This document shows positions 1 through 7,328 of a stretch of DNA of 11,553 nt, piece after piece. The DNA lies in the NCBI GenBank assembly GCA_009785705.1, contig WQVS01000041.1, positions 1 through 11,553 of the forward strand, written 5' to 3'. The number at the start of each line of letters is the position of its first letter. Position 1 is the stretch's first letter. The stretch is from Coriobacteriia bacterium (GTDB lineage: Bacteria; Actinomycetota; Coriobacteriia; WRKU01; WQUG01). Position numbers and translations under genes: made by a program. The notes below the pieces were generated by a model that did no database searches, was not told the DNA's origin, and worked only from the letters and a program-made list of their open reading frames with translations.

Positions 1-2064
1 CGAAGGAGTAGCCAGAGGGCGTCCATTCGCTGGTGATTTAATATTGTTGGTAGACAGCATCAATACGCGCGCTTCTGCCTGTGACTCTGTTGACAGTGGA
101 ATATGCACCGCCATTTGGTCACCGTCGAAGTCTGCGTTAAATGCAGTACATACCAGAGGATGCAGCTGAATTGCCTTGCCCTCTACCAGCACAGGCTCAA
201 AGGCCTGGATGCCCAATCTGTGCAGTGTGGGGGCGCGATTTAGCAGTACTGGATGGTCTGAAATAACCTCTTCCAACACATCCCAAACGATGGAGCGCTG
301 ACGCTCTACCAGCTTTTTCGCAGCCTTAATGTTTGCCGCACCATCACGACCGTCACTCTCTGTGTAGCGGTCAACTAGACGCTTCATCACGAAGGGCTTA
401 AAGAGTTCTAGCGCCATGTACTTCGGCAAACCACATTGATGCAGCTTAAGTTCTGGACCACCTACGATTACCGAACGCCCTGAATAGTCAACACGCTTAC
501 CCAATAGATTCTGGCGGAAGCGTCCTTGCTTACCGTTCAAGGTGTGTGACAGTGACTTCAGAGCACGACCAGAAGGTCCCTTTACCTGACGACGGTCATC
601 ACGACGGTTATCAAAGAGCTTGTCAACTGCTTCTTGTAGCATGCGCTTTTCGTTGCTGACGATAATGTCAGGCGCACCCAAATCAAGTAGTTTACGCAAG
701 CGGTTATTACGGTTAATCACACGACGGTACAGGTCATTAAGGTCTGAAGTCGCAAAACGTCCACCATCTAACTGCACCATCGGGCGAAGTTCTGGCGGCA
801 TAACAGGAACAGCATCCATAACCATCCATGCAGGATTAATGTCTGACTGTACAAAAGCATCTACAACCGATAGACGCTTAATAATCTTCTTTGTAGAAGC
901 AGATACTACAGTAGGATCTTCCGCTGCAGCATGTACCTCTGCTAGTTGCTTACGCAGCTTGAGGCGCAAGCCTTCCAGGTCAAGGTTTGATAGCAGCACG
1001 CGCACATTTTCTGCACCCATACCACCGGTGAAGTAACCCTCATCACGCACAGTACCATCTGCTGCGATTTGTGGACCATAGAGGCGCATCATTTCACGAT
1101 AAACTAGTTCATCGTCAAAGATTTGCATGGCCTGCAGCTTCAAGAATTGCGTGAAAGCTTCCTCACGAATCTCGCAACGCTCTTCGAAATCATCTAAAAC
1201 ATCGCTGCGGTCTGATTCTGCTTCTTTTATAATCGCCTTAACACGTGCCTCTACCTCCATGTCGGGGAATAGGGCATCATCTTCGTCTAACTCAAGCTCA
1301 CCAGCGCGCACAGCCTCTAAAGTGCGTGCAGCACTTGGGAAGCGAGATGCTAGAGAAAGTTTGTCCATCAAGGCATTCAGCTTTTCCTGGGCACCCTCTG
1401 CTGATTTACCACCCTTTACGATGGCCTTTTGGGCACTACGGATGCTGCGAGCCTCTGTTGCCTTTGAAATCATGCAGGCAACCTGATAGTCATCGTAGCT
1501 TTGCAGAGCCAGAGCAAGACCTTTGTTCTGACGCTGTTCAATATCTATGATGTCACGGTCACGCTCACGCGCAAACTCTTCAAGACTTGCTTCCATCTCT
1601 TCGCGCAGAGTCGCTGCATCTTCTTCGCGTGCCTCTAGGTCAACGCTTGTGACAATGGGGCTTACAAAGTAAAGAACCTTTTCCAAGTCCTTGTATTTCA
1701 AGTCAAGCAGGGTACTCATGTGCTTTGCAACACCCTGGGTGTACCAGACGTGGCTCACTGGGGCAGCTAGCTCAATATGACCCATGCGCTCACGACGAAC
1801 CTTAGCACGAGTGACTTCTACACCACAGCGCTCACAGATTACACCACGATAGCGCACACGGCGATACTTACCACAAGCACATTCCCAGTCCTTTGTGGGT
1901 CCAAAGATTCTCTCGCAGAACAAACCATCCTTTTCAGGCTTTTGACTACGATAGTTAATGGTTTCAGCTTTTTTAACTTCTCCGCTTGACCAGCTGCGAA
2001 TGTCGTCAGTACTGGAAAGCTTTATGCGCAAGCGGTCAAATGAACTTACATCAATGTCTGGCAT
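1..2064 (-). CDS. rpoC: RNA polymerase beta' subunit, N-terminal 688 residues (3' end off the window)
   Basis: Largest subunit of cytoplasmic RNA polymerase, carrying the catalytic Mg2+ site. The reading frame is open from the ATG at 2064 to the window edge with no frameshift. Seen in order: zinc-binding Cys62, Cys64, Cys77 and Cys80 near the N-terminus; a long charged, probably helical insertion at about 141-395; the conserved block RFATSDLNDLYRR (436-448); GKQGRFRQNLLGKRVDYSGR (511-530); and the metal-binding NADFDGDQMAVH with Asp645, Asp647 and Asp649. The first catalytic Asp is near residue 460 in E. coli and near 535 in Mycobacterium tuberculosis (from memory), so the protein has an unusually long N-terminal half; most of the excess lies in the insertion, whose last part (YFTGGMGAE, 344-352) matches the actinobacterial form. 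Starts one base after the rpoB stop, so it is co-transcribed and probably translationally coupled. The C-terminal half is not in the window. Confidence 0.98.
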   Translation of the reverse strand, partial: MPDIDVSSFDRLRIKLSSTDDIRSWSSGEVKKAETINYRSQKPEKDGLFCERIFGPTKDWECACGKYRRVRYRGVICERCGVEVTRAKVRRERMGHIELAAPVSHVWYTQGVAKHMSTLLDLKYKDLEKVLYFVSPIVTSVDLEAREEDAATLREEMEASLEEFARERDRDIIDIEQRQNKGLALALQSYDDYQVACMISKATEARSIRSAQKAIVKGGKSAEGAQEKLNALMDKLSLASRFPSAARTLEAVRAGELELDEDDALFPDMEVEARVKAIIKEAESDRSDVLDDFEERCEIREEAFTQFLKLQAMQIFDDELVYREMMRLYGPQIAADGTVRDEGYFTGGMGAENVRVLLSNLDLEGLRLKLRKQLAEVHAAAEDPTVVSASTKKIIKRLSVVDAFVQSDINPAWMVMDAVPVMPPELRPMVQLDGGRFATSDLNDLYRRVINRNNRLRKLLDLGAPDIIVSNEKRMLQEAVDKLFDNRRDDRRQVKGPSGRALKSLSHTLNGKQGRFRQNLLGKRVDYSGRSVIVGGPELKLHQCGLPKYMALELFKPFVMKRLVDRYTESDGRDGAANIKAAKKLVERQRSIVWDVLEEVISDHPVLLNRAPTLHRLGIQAFEPVLVEGKAIQLHPLVCTAFNADFDGDQMAVHIPLSTESQAEARVLMLSTNNIKSPANGRPLATPS

Positions 2065-2065
2065 T

Positions 2066-5000
2066 TTATTCCTTCCCAGCTTCTACGTTATCTGCTGCAG
2101 CTTCACCTTCGACAGTTTCAGAATCAGCCTTCAAATCAAGGGCATCAGCCTTACCATCAGTGGCTGCGATAATGTTGTCAATGCTGCTTAGGTCACTTAG
2201 GTCACTTAGGTCTAAATCGATAGGAGCCACAACCTCTGTACCTACAGTGGCAATAGGGGCACCAGCAGCATCGGGGGCTACAGGGACTGTCGCACCACCA
2301 TCTTCTGAGCCGATTCCCTCTGTAGTATCAAGGTTCAGTGGGCCTGCATCTTCCATGCTCCAGTCAAGTGCACCCATAAGCTCTGTCTGCTTCTCAGCTT
2401 GCCCGGCAACAACTTCCTCAAGGAAAGACGCTGCTACGTCAGCATCTAGATTGTCGGTCAGTGCACCTAGGTCCATAAACGATGCTGCCTCTGTATTGGC
2501 AGTTGATTCTGCATCTGCAAGTTCAATATTGGTACCACCATCAGTAAGCGCCTCAATATTAAGACCAAGTGCTTTAAGTTCTGTCACTAGTACGTTGAAG
2601 GATTCTGGCATACCTGGCTCTGGGATGTTTTCTCCCTTTACAATCGCCTCGTATGCCTTTACGCGCCCTACCAAGTCATCTGACTTAATGGTAAGGATTT
2701 CACGCAGCAAGTAAGCAGCACCATAAGCGTACAGTGCCCATACTTCCATTTCCCCAAAGCGCTGACCACCAAACTGTGCCTTACCACCCAATGGCTGTTG
2801 AGTAACCAGTGAATAAGGCCCTGTTGAGCGTGCGTGAATCTTATCATCAACCAAGTGATGTAGTTTCAGCATGTAGATTTCACCAACGGTTACTGGCTTG
2901 TGGAAAGGCTCACCAGTACGTCCGTTGTACAGAGTCATCTTACCTTCACGTGAAATCTTTGGAACAAAGGCTGGCATAGCCTTATCGCCAAAGCGTTCCT
3001 GTGAAGCCAGCTCCAGATTACGGTTTGCCGCATCCAGGCTCTCGCTGATTTCGTCTTCTTTTGCACCGTCAAATACCGGTGTTGCTACGCGCATATTACC
3101 TTCGACAGATTTCTTTGTCTTAGGGTCGTCACTCCAACCTGCATGAGCAGCCCAACCCAGGTGGGTCTCCAGTAGCTGTCCAACATTCATACGGCTGGGT
3201 ACACCCATAGGGTTCAAGATGATATCTACAGGCTTTCCGTCTGCCATAAAGGGCATATCTTCCACAGGAAGAATCTTAGAAATAACACCCTTATTACCGT
3301 GGCGCCCTGCCAGCTTATCGCCCTCTTGAATCTTACGTTTCTGGGCAACAAAAACGCGAACTAGTTCGTTTACTCCACGCTTTAGCTCAACGCCATCTTG
3401 GCTGTTGTCTACTTGCTGAATCTCGATAACGCGACCTGAAACACCGTGCGGTACACGCAGAGATGAGTCACGTACGTCATGTGCTTTTTCTCCAAAGATT
3501 TGGCGCAGGAGGCGTTCCTCTGCAGTAGGTTCACCGGATTCACCCTTCGGAGTAACCTTACCTACTAGAACATCACCAGGATTTACCTCTGTACCAATAC
3601 GGATGATACCGTCTTCGTCAAGGTTTGCCAGCATGTCATCAGACAGGTTAGGAACCTCGCGTGTGATTTCTTCAGGACCTAGCTTAGTTTCACGTGCCTC
3701 GATTTCATATTCTTTGATATGAATAGATGTCAACAAGTCATCGCGAACAACACGCTCACTCAGGATAATCGCATCTTCGTAGTTGTATCCGCCCCAAGGC
3801 ATGAAAGCAACTAGTAGGTTTTGACCCAAGGCAAGCTCTGCACCGCAGGTTGAAGGGCCATCAGCTAGCGGCTGAGTCTCTTCAACTTTATCCCCTAGTT
3901 GTACAAGAGGGCGGAAGTTCAGACAGGTACTTTGATTACTGCGTGAGAACTTCGGCAAGGGATAGCTCTCCACTTTGCCGCTCTCTGACTCAACTGTTAT
4001 CAGCTTTGCATCTACATAAGTAACTGTTCCTGCTTCACGTGCAAGCACCACTTCGCCAGAATCCTGTGCAATAGTTGCTTCAAGGCCTGTTCCTACAAGC
4101 GGAGACACGGGCTTTAGCAAAGGCACAGCCTGGCGCTGCATGTTTGCACCCATGAGCGCACGATTTGCATCGTCGTGCTCTAGGAAGGGAATCAGCGCTG
4201 TTACTGCTGATACCATCTGGCGCGGGCTTACATCCATGTAGGTTACATCAGCCGGTAAACGCTCTTCTGGCTCACCAAACTGTCCGTCTGCACCAGCACC
4301 CTTTACACGACAAAGTACGCGCGGATTTTGGAAGGCACCTGTCTTGTAGTCGAAGGGCTCATTAGCCTGTGCGATAACTTCGCGCTCTTCCGCGTCTGCT
4401 GTTAGATAGTGAATCTCTGTAGTTACCTTGCCTTTTTTCACTACACGATACGGGGTCTCAATAAAGCCATAGTCGTTGACCTGCGCATAGGTTGCAAGTG
4501 AACCAATCAGACCAATGTTCATACCTTCTGGGGTTTCAATGGGGCAAATGCGTCCGTAGTGACTTGCGTGTACGTCACGAACGTCAATCTTTGCCTCACG
4601 TGCGCTACGGATACCGCCACGACCAATTGCTGAAAGACGACGCTTATGTGCAAGCCCCGCAACAGGATTTGTCTGATCCATGAACTGTGACAGCTGTGAC
4701 GAACCAAAGAATTCTTTAATAGCTGCACTGATAGGACGAATATTAATCAAAGCTTCGGGAGAGATGTCCTCTGGTGACATGGTAGTCATGCGCTCACTAA
4801 CAGTACGAGCCATACGTGCCAGACCAATGCGGAATTGGTTCTGGATAAGCTCTCCTACCGTAGAGATACGACGGTTACCTAGATGATCAATATCATCAAT
4901 GGTGTAACCATCAACTTTTTCTACCAACTTACAGAGATATTCAATGGTTGTGATGATGTCTTCTGGGGTTAGAGCCACAGCATCATCGTCAAACTCTAGT

Positions 5001-5866
5001 CCTAGTTTCTTATTAATCTGATAACGACCAACACGTGCAAGGTCATAGCGCTGCTTGTTGTAGTACAGACCTTCCAGCATAGTACGAGCAGCTTCTGTTG
5101 TAGGATGCTCACCGGGACGCAGGCGCTTGTAGACCTCAATCAGTGCTTCGTCACGGGTATGCGTTGTATCACGAGCCAAAGTGCGCTCAATAACCTCAGA
5201 GCCATTGAAGAGCTTCATGAACTCATCAGCAGTCTCTGCAATACCCATGGCACGCATAAACATGGTCGCAGGCACCTTGCGGCTACGATTTACGTTAGCC
5301 TGAATAGCACCAACACGATCAATTTCAAAAGACAGCGGTGCACCGCGATGGGGCTTTAGTTCCGCTGTGTAAAATTCATTTTTGTCACGACGCTCATCAA
5401 TGGCGAAATAAACGCCAGGCGAACGCTGTAGAAGAGATACAATAACGCGCTCTGAACCGTTAATGATAAAGGTTGCGCGTTCTGTGATTGTAGGAAAGTC
5501 ACCTAGATAGATAAGATTCTTTTGCAGCTCTTCGCCAGATTCACGATTAATGACCGAGACATTGGCCAGCAAAGACGACTGATAGGTAAGACCTTTTTCT
5601 TTACATTCTTCTATCGTGTTTTTCGGAGGACTAAAGATATAGTCACCCAAAACGACGGCATAGCGCTCGTCACGATCATAAATGGGGGAAATCTCATCGA
5701 AGACAGCACGAAGACCCTTTTCTTGAAACCATTTAAAGGAGTCTCTTTGAATGCTGAGTAGATTGGGAACCTCTAGGATTTCCGGGGATTTTCCGAAGCT
5801 CTTTCTGTTGGTAACAGAAGTATTTCTGGCTTCAGACTTAACAGGGGAACCGGTACTTTTTGGCAC
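2066..5866 (-). CDS. rpoB: RNA polymerase beta subunit with long acidic C-terminal tail
   Basis: Second-largest subunit of RNA polymerase, pairing with RpoC to form the active-centre cleft. 1266 residues. Start is GTG at 5866, supported by a GAGGAGG Shine-Dalgarno nine bases upstream and by the usual N-terminal run EILEVPNLLSIQRDSF. Landmarks: rifampicin region GSSQLSQFMDQTNP with Asp397, His407 and Ser412 (E. coli 516, 526, 531); GGYNYEDAIILSE with Glu697/Asp698; the nucleotide-contacting Lys851 and Lys859 in GDKLAGRHGNKG; the conserved C-terminal clamp segment through LGLNIE, ending at 1105. Residues 1106-1266 are an extension with 37 Asp/Glu, four Lys and no Arg, far longer than the roughly 40-50 residue continuation of mycobacterial RpoB. 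Fork loop 2 differs from the usual sequence (see findings). It is preceded by a lipoprotein gene, not by the common rplJ-rplL, and has its own promoter region. Confidence 0.98.
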   Translation of the reverse strand: MPKSTGSPVKSEARNTSVTNRKSFGKSPEILEVPNLLSIQRDSFKWFQEKGLRAVFDEISPIYDRDERYAVVLGDYIFSPPKNTIEECKEKGLTYQSSLLANVSVINRESGEELQKNLIYLGDFPTITERATFIINGSERVIVSLLQRSPGVYFAIDERRDKNEFYTAELKPHRGAPLSFEIDRVGAIQANVNRSRKVPATMFMRAMGIAETADEFMKLFNGSEVIERTLARDTTHTRDEALIEVYKRLRPGEHPTTEAARTMLEGLYYNKQRYDLARVGRYQINKKLGLEFDDDAVALTPEDIITTIEYLCKLVEKVDGYTIDDIDHLGNRRISTVGELIQNQFRIGLARMARTVSERMTTMSPEDISPEALINIRPISAAIKEFFGSSQLSQFMDQTNPVAGLAHKRRLSAIGRGGIRSAREAKIDVRDVHASHYGRICPIETPEGMNIGLIGSLATYAQVNDYGFIETPYRVVKKGKVTTEIHYLTADAEEREVIAQANEPFDYKTGAFQNPRVLCRVKGAGADGQFGEPEERLPADVTYMDVSPRQMVSAVTALIPFLEHDDANRALMGANMQRQAVPLLKPVSPLVGTGLEATIAQDSGEVVLAREAGTVTYVDAKLITVESESGKVESYPLPKFSRSNQSTCLNFRPLVQLGDKVEETQPLADGPSTCGAELALGQNLLVAFMPWGGYNYEDAIILSERVVRDDLLTSIHIKEYEIEARETKLGPEEITREVPNLSDDMLANLDEDGIIRIGTEVNPGDVLVGKVTPKGESGEPTAEERLLRQIFGEKAHDVRDSSLRVPHGVSGRVIEIQQVDNSQDGVELKRGVNELVRVFVAQKRKIQEGDKLAGRHGNKGVISKILPVEDMPFMADGKPVDIILNPMGVPSRMNVGQLLETHLGWAAHAGWSDDPKTKKSVEGNMRVATPVFDGAKEDEISESLDAANRNLELASQERFGDKAMPAFVPKISREGKMTLYNGRTGEPFHKPVTVGEIYMLKLHHLVDDKIHARSTGPYSLVTQQPLGGKAQFGGQRFGEMEVWALYAYGAAYLLREILTIKSDDLVGRVKAYEAIVKGENIPEPGMPESFNVLVTELKALGLNIEALTDGGTNIELADAESTANTEAASFMDLGALTDNLDADVAASFLEEVVAGQAEKQTELMGALDWSMEDAGPLNLDTTEGIGSEDGGATVPVAPDAAGAPIATVGTEVVAPIDLDLSDLSDLSSIDNIIAATDGKADALDLKADSETVEGEAAADNVEAGKE
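2069..2074 (-). promoter_or_regulatory. rpoC ribosome binding site inside the rpoB 3' end
   Basis: On the minus strand the sequence reads GGGAAGGAATAAAATG: an AAGGAA Shine-Dalgarno lies in the last rpoB codons, four bases before the rpoC ATG, and the rpoB TAA stop sits between them. The short spacing points to translational coupling of the two polymerase subunits. Confidence 0.6.
2187..2213. repeat. Three tandem 9-bp units in the rpoB tail
   Basis: Plus strand shows CTTAGGTCA, CTTAGGTCA, CTTAGGTCT back to back. On the coding (minus) strand they encode a Asp-Leu-Ser repeat (DLSDLSDLS) inside the acidic RpoB extension. Unit length is a multiple of three, so copy-number change would keep the frame. 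Confidence 0.85.
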
Positions 5867-5875
5867 GAGTTGATT

Positions 5876-5882
5876 CCTCCTC
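5876..5882 (-). promoter_or_regulatory. rpoB ribosome binding site (fixes the GTG start)
   Basis: Minus strand reads GAGGAGG, then nine bases, then GTG at 5866. It is a near-perfect anti-16S match and the reason for accepting the GTG start. Confidence 0.85.
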
Positions 5883-5906
5883 AGGAATACGTAGACAACA
5901 AATCAG

Positions 5907-5955
5907 CAATCCGCTATTTTAGCCCAAGAAATATAAGGCTGTCAACAGCGGATTG
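5907..5955. repeat. 9-bp inverted repeat bracketing the rpoB promoter
   Basis: Left arm CAATCCGCT at 5907-5915 and right arm AGCGGATTG at 5947-5955 are exact reverse complements, separated by 31 bp. The -10 hexamer abuts the left arm and the -35 hexamer ends one base before the right arm. Could be a pair of operator half-sites, a hairpin in transcripts from the upstream promoter, or chance. Confidence 0.8.
5916..5945 (-). promoter_or_regulatory. Main rpoB-rpoC promoter
   Basis: On the minus strand a perfect -35 TTGACA (5940-5945) and a -10 TAAAAT (5916-5921, five of six consensus) are 18 bp apart. Transcription would start near 5909, giving a leader of about 40 nt with the GAGGAGG site. This is the best housekeeping-sigma match seen in the window. 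No experimental support; sequence only. Confidence 0.75.
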
Positions 5956-6009
5956 AAAAACTTTATCTAATTTCGTGCCGGCAGAGCAAGCCCCGCAAAC
6001 ATGGGGGAT

Positions 6010-6039
6010 AGTATAGCAAGATTACGCATGAATTGCGAA
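6010..6039 (-). promoter_or_regulatory. Second, upstream rpoB promoter candidate (extended -10)
   Basis: Minus strand has TGCTATACT (6010-6018), an extended -10 with TATACT, and a weak -35 TTCGCA (6034-6039) 18 bp upstream. It lies just after the terminator of the preceding gene, so it would feed only rpoB-rpoC with a leader of about 130-140 nt that contains the inverted repeat at 5907-5955. Confidence 0.5.
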
Positions 6040-6050
6040 TCTAAGCAACA

Positions 6051-6083
6051 AAAGTGACTCTGGACTACTCCCAGAGTCACTTT
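6051..6083 (-). terminator. Rho-independent terminator of the upstream lipoprotein gene
   Basis: A perfect 13-bp stem: arms 6051-6063 (AAAGTGACTCTGG) and 6071-6083 (CCAGAGTCACTTT) around a 7-nt loop. On the minus strand the stem is followed by TTTTGTTG, so it works best for transcripts leaving the gene at 6148-7137. It separates that gene from rpoB. On the plus strand only a TTT follows. Confidence 0.85.
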
Positions 6084-6147
6084 AGGTAGTACTTCTAAGG
6101 CTCAAGATTCCTGTCTATTTGCAAGTCAGAAATCAGAGATTGGGCCT

Positions 6148-7137
6148 TTACGGGTTCCAGATGAAATCTTCGTAAGAGATAACTTCTTCTGAATATCCCA
6201 TGCGGTGTGCCCACTCAAGAATATCTTCTACCTGCTGGCGATCTGGCATTTGTGCCATCGCATAAACCTGCATAGTGTAACCAGCCTCAATTGAATCCTC
6301 TGGTAGATTTGCCTTCTCTGTCAGCAAGTCTAAATAATCATCAGGATTATCGTTGATAAGTTCTGCTCCACGGTTCCATGCTTCCAGTAGTGCCCCCACT
6401 GTTTCTTCTGAACCATCTTGCGCCAACCAGTCAGCACGAATACCCAGCACAGTAGAAGTAAAATCTTCAATATCTTGTTCGTTTACTAGAATATGGGCAC
6501 CTTGCTCTCCCATTACTGATGCCAAAGTCCAAGGCATGGTTGAGGCCTGAATCTGGTCAGCCATAAGTAGCTGCGGACGAGCACGCAAGTCAGCAACGGC
6601 TTCTAGTACTATCTGATCTTCAGGAACACCAGCATCAGTCATAGAGCGATACAGAATGTATTCTTCCAAAGTTGCTTCTGCAGCAGCAACAGGAACATCT
6701 GCAAGTTCTTCAATGCTGGTAATGCCACTATTAGGGCTAGATACAACTGCCCCACGTGAAGGAGCAAGGCGACTTACTGCAACAGTATCAATGCCACTAA
6801 GGGTTAACTGAGACACTGACAGCATCCCCAGTGATGCTCCCTGAGCCTCATCTGCAGTCACTGCAGCAAGCATTTCACGGCTAGAGGCAAAGGTGATTAT
6901 TTCAACCTCGAGTCCTAGTTCTTCAAAAATGCCTTCATTTTCTGCAACCCAAAAAGGCAGAAAATCATCTGAAGGAACTGTCGCCAGAGCTATTGGCAAC
7001 AGCTCAACAACTTGCCCCTCATCTTCAGTCATAGGGCCATTCAATTCTTCTTCTGGGTCATTGCTGCAGCCTGCAAATGCAAAAGCCAACATGGCAACGC
7101 ACAGTAGCGACAGCAATAGCACACGCACTTTTTTCAT
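6148..7137 (-). CDS. ABC-transporter substrate-binding lipoprotein, NMT1/SsuA-like (copy 1)
   Basis: Predicted extracytoplasmic solute-binding lipoprotein of 329 residues. The N-terminus is a lipoprotein signal: MKKVR, a hydrophobic run, then lipobox FAGC with Cys24 as the lipidated residue. After an acidic linker (25-45) the mature part has the type-2 periplasmic-binding pattern: SDDFLPFWVAENEG (56-69) and LGLEVEIITF (74-83), as in NMT1/SsuA/ThiY-like proteins, and a TMPWTL segment (200-205) in the second lobe. Start ATG at 7137 has GGAG seven bases upstream. It is clearly paralogous to the protein at 9161-10171. No permease or ATPase gene is nearby, so the transporter partner and ligand are unknown; aromatic or sulfonate-type small molecules are common ligands of the fold, but nothing here decides. 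A strong terminator follows at 6051-6083. No convincing promoter was found upstream (only a TATGAT at 7221-7226 without a -35). Confidence 0.85.
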   Translation of the reverse strand: MKKVRVLLLSLLCVAMLAFAFAGCSNDPEEELNGPMTEDEGQVVELLPIALATVPSDDFLPFWVAENEGIFEELGLEVEIITFASSREMLAAVTADEAQGASLGMLSVSQLTLSGIDTVAVSRLAPSRGAVVSSPNSGITSIEELADVPVAAAEATLEEYILYRSMTDAGVPEDQIVLEAVADLRARPQLLMADQIQASTMPWTLASVMGEQGAHILVNEQDIEDFTSTVLGIRADWLAQDGSEETVGALLEAWNRGAELINDNPDDYLDLLTEKANLPEDSIEAGYTMQVYAMAQMPDRQQVEDILEWAHRMGYSEEVISYEDFIWNP

Positions 7138-7269
7138 AGGTAGTCTCCATTCTCATATTTTTAAGCCATTGCAAAAGCATATGGCTCATGTCTAGGCAAA
7201 CGCATTCATTATTCCACAAAATCATATCACCTTCTAGTGTCTAACTGGGCACTAGCTTAAGTATTTCTT

Positions 7270-7298
7270 TTGTCATGCTTTCCTTGCCCTTTTATCTT
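7270..7298 (+). promoter_or_regulatory. menA-menG promoter candidate
   Basis: TTGTCA (7270-7275, five of six) and TATCTT (7293-7298, four of six) are 17 bp apart. Transcription would begin near 7305, downstream of the longest possible menA start at 7275, which therefore could not be used from this promoter. The position supports the ATG at 7329. Confidence 0.5.
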
Positions 7299-7328
7299 CA
7301 CCTGCATCTGTTACACTGTTACCCAACT

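Noticed and set aside
620..1550. Plus-strand open frames antisense to rpoC
   Set aside because: They are shadows of a highly conserved, correctly framed rpoC; translations are low-complexity and carry no family motif.
1986..2714. Long open frame (242 codons) on the plus strand, antisense to the RpoB tail
   Set aside because: Ser/Ala-rich translation with no recognisable domain; it mirrors the codon pattern of the acidic tail on the minus strand and has no ribosome site.
7234..7255. 6-bp inverted repeat CTAGTG/CACTAG between the first lipoprotein gene and menA
   Set aside because: Arms are short, with no extension and no T-run; expected by chance. Could be revisited if conserved.
7275..7328. 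Extra 18 codons at the start of menA
   Set aside because: The sequence is unlike MenA N-termini, has no Shine-Dalgarno, and overlaps the promoter candidate.
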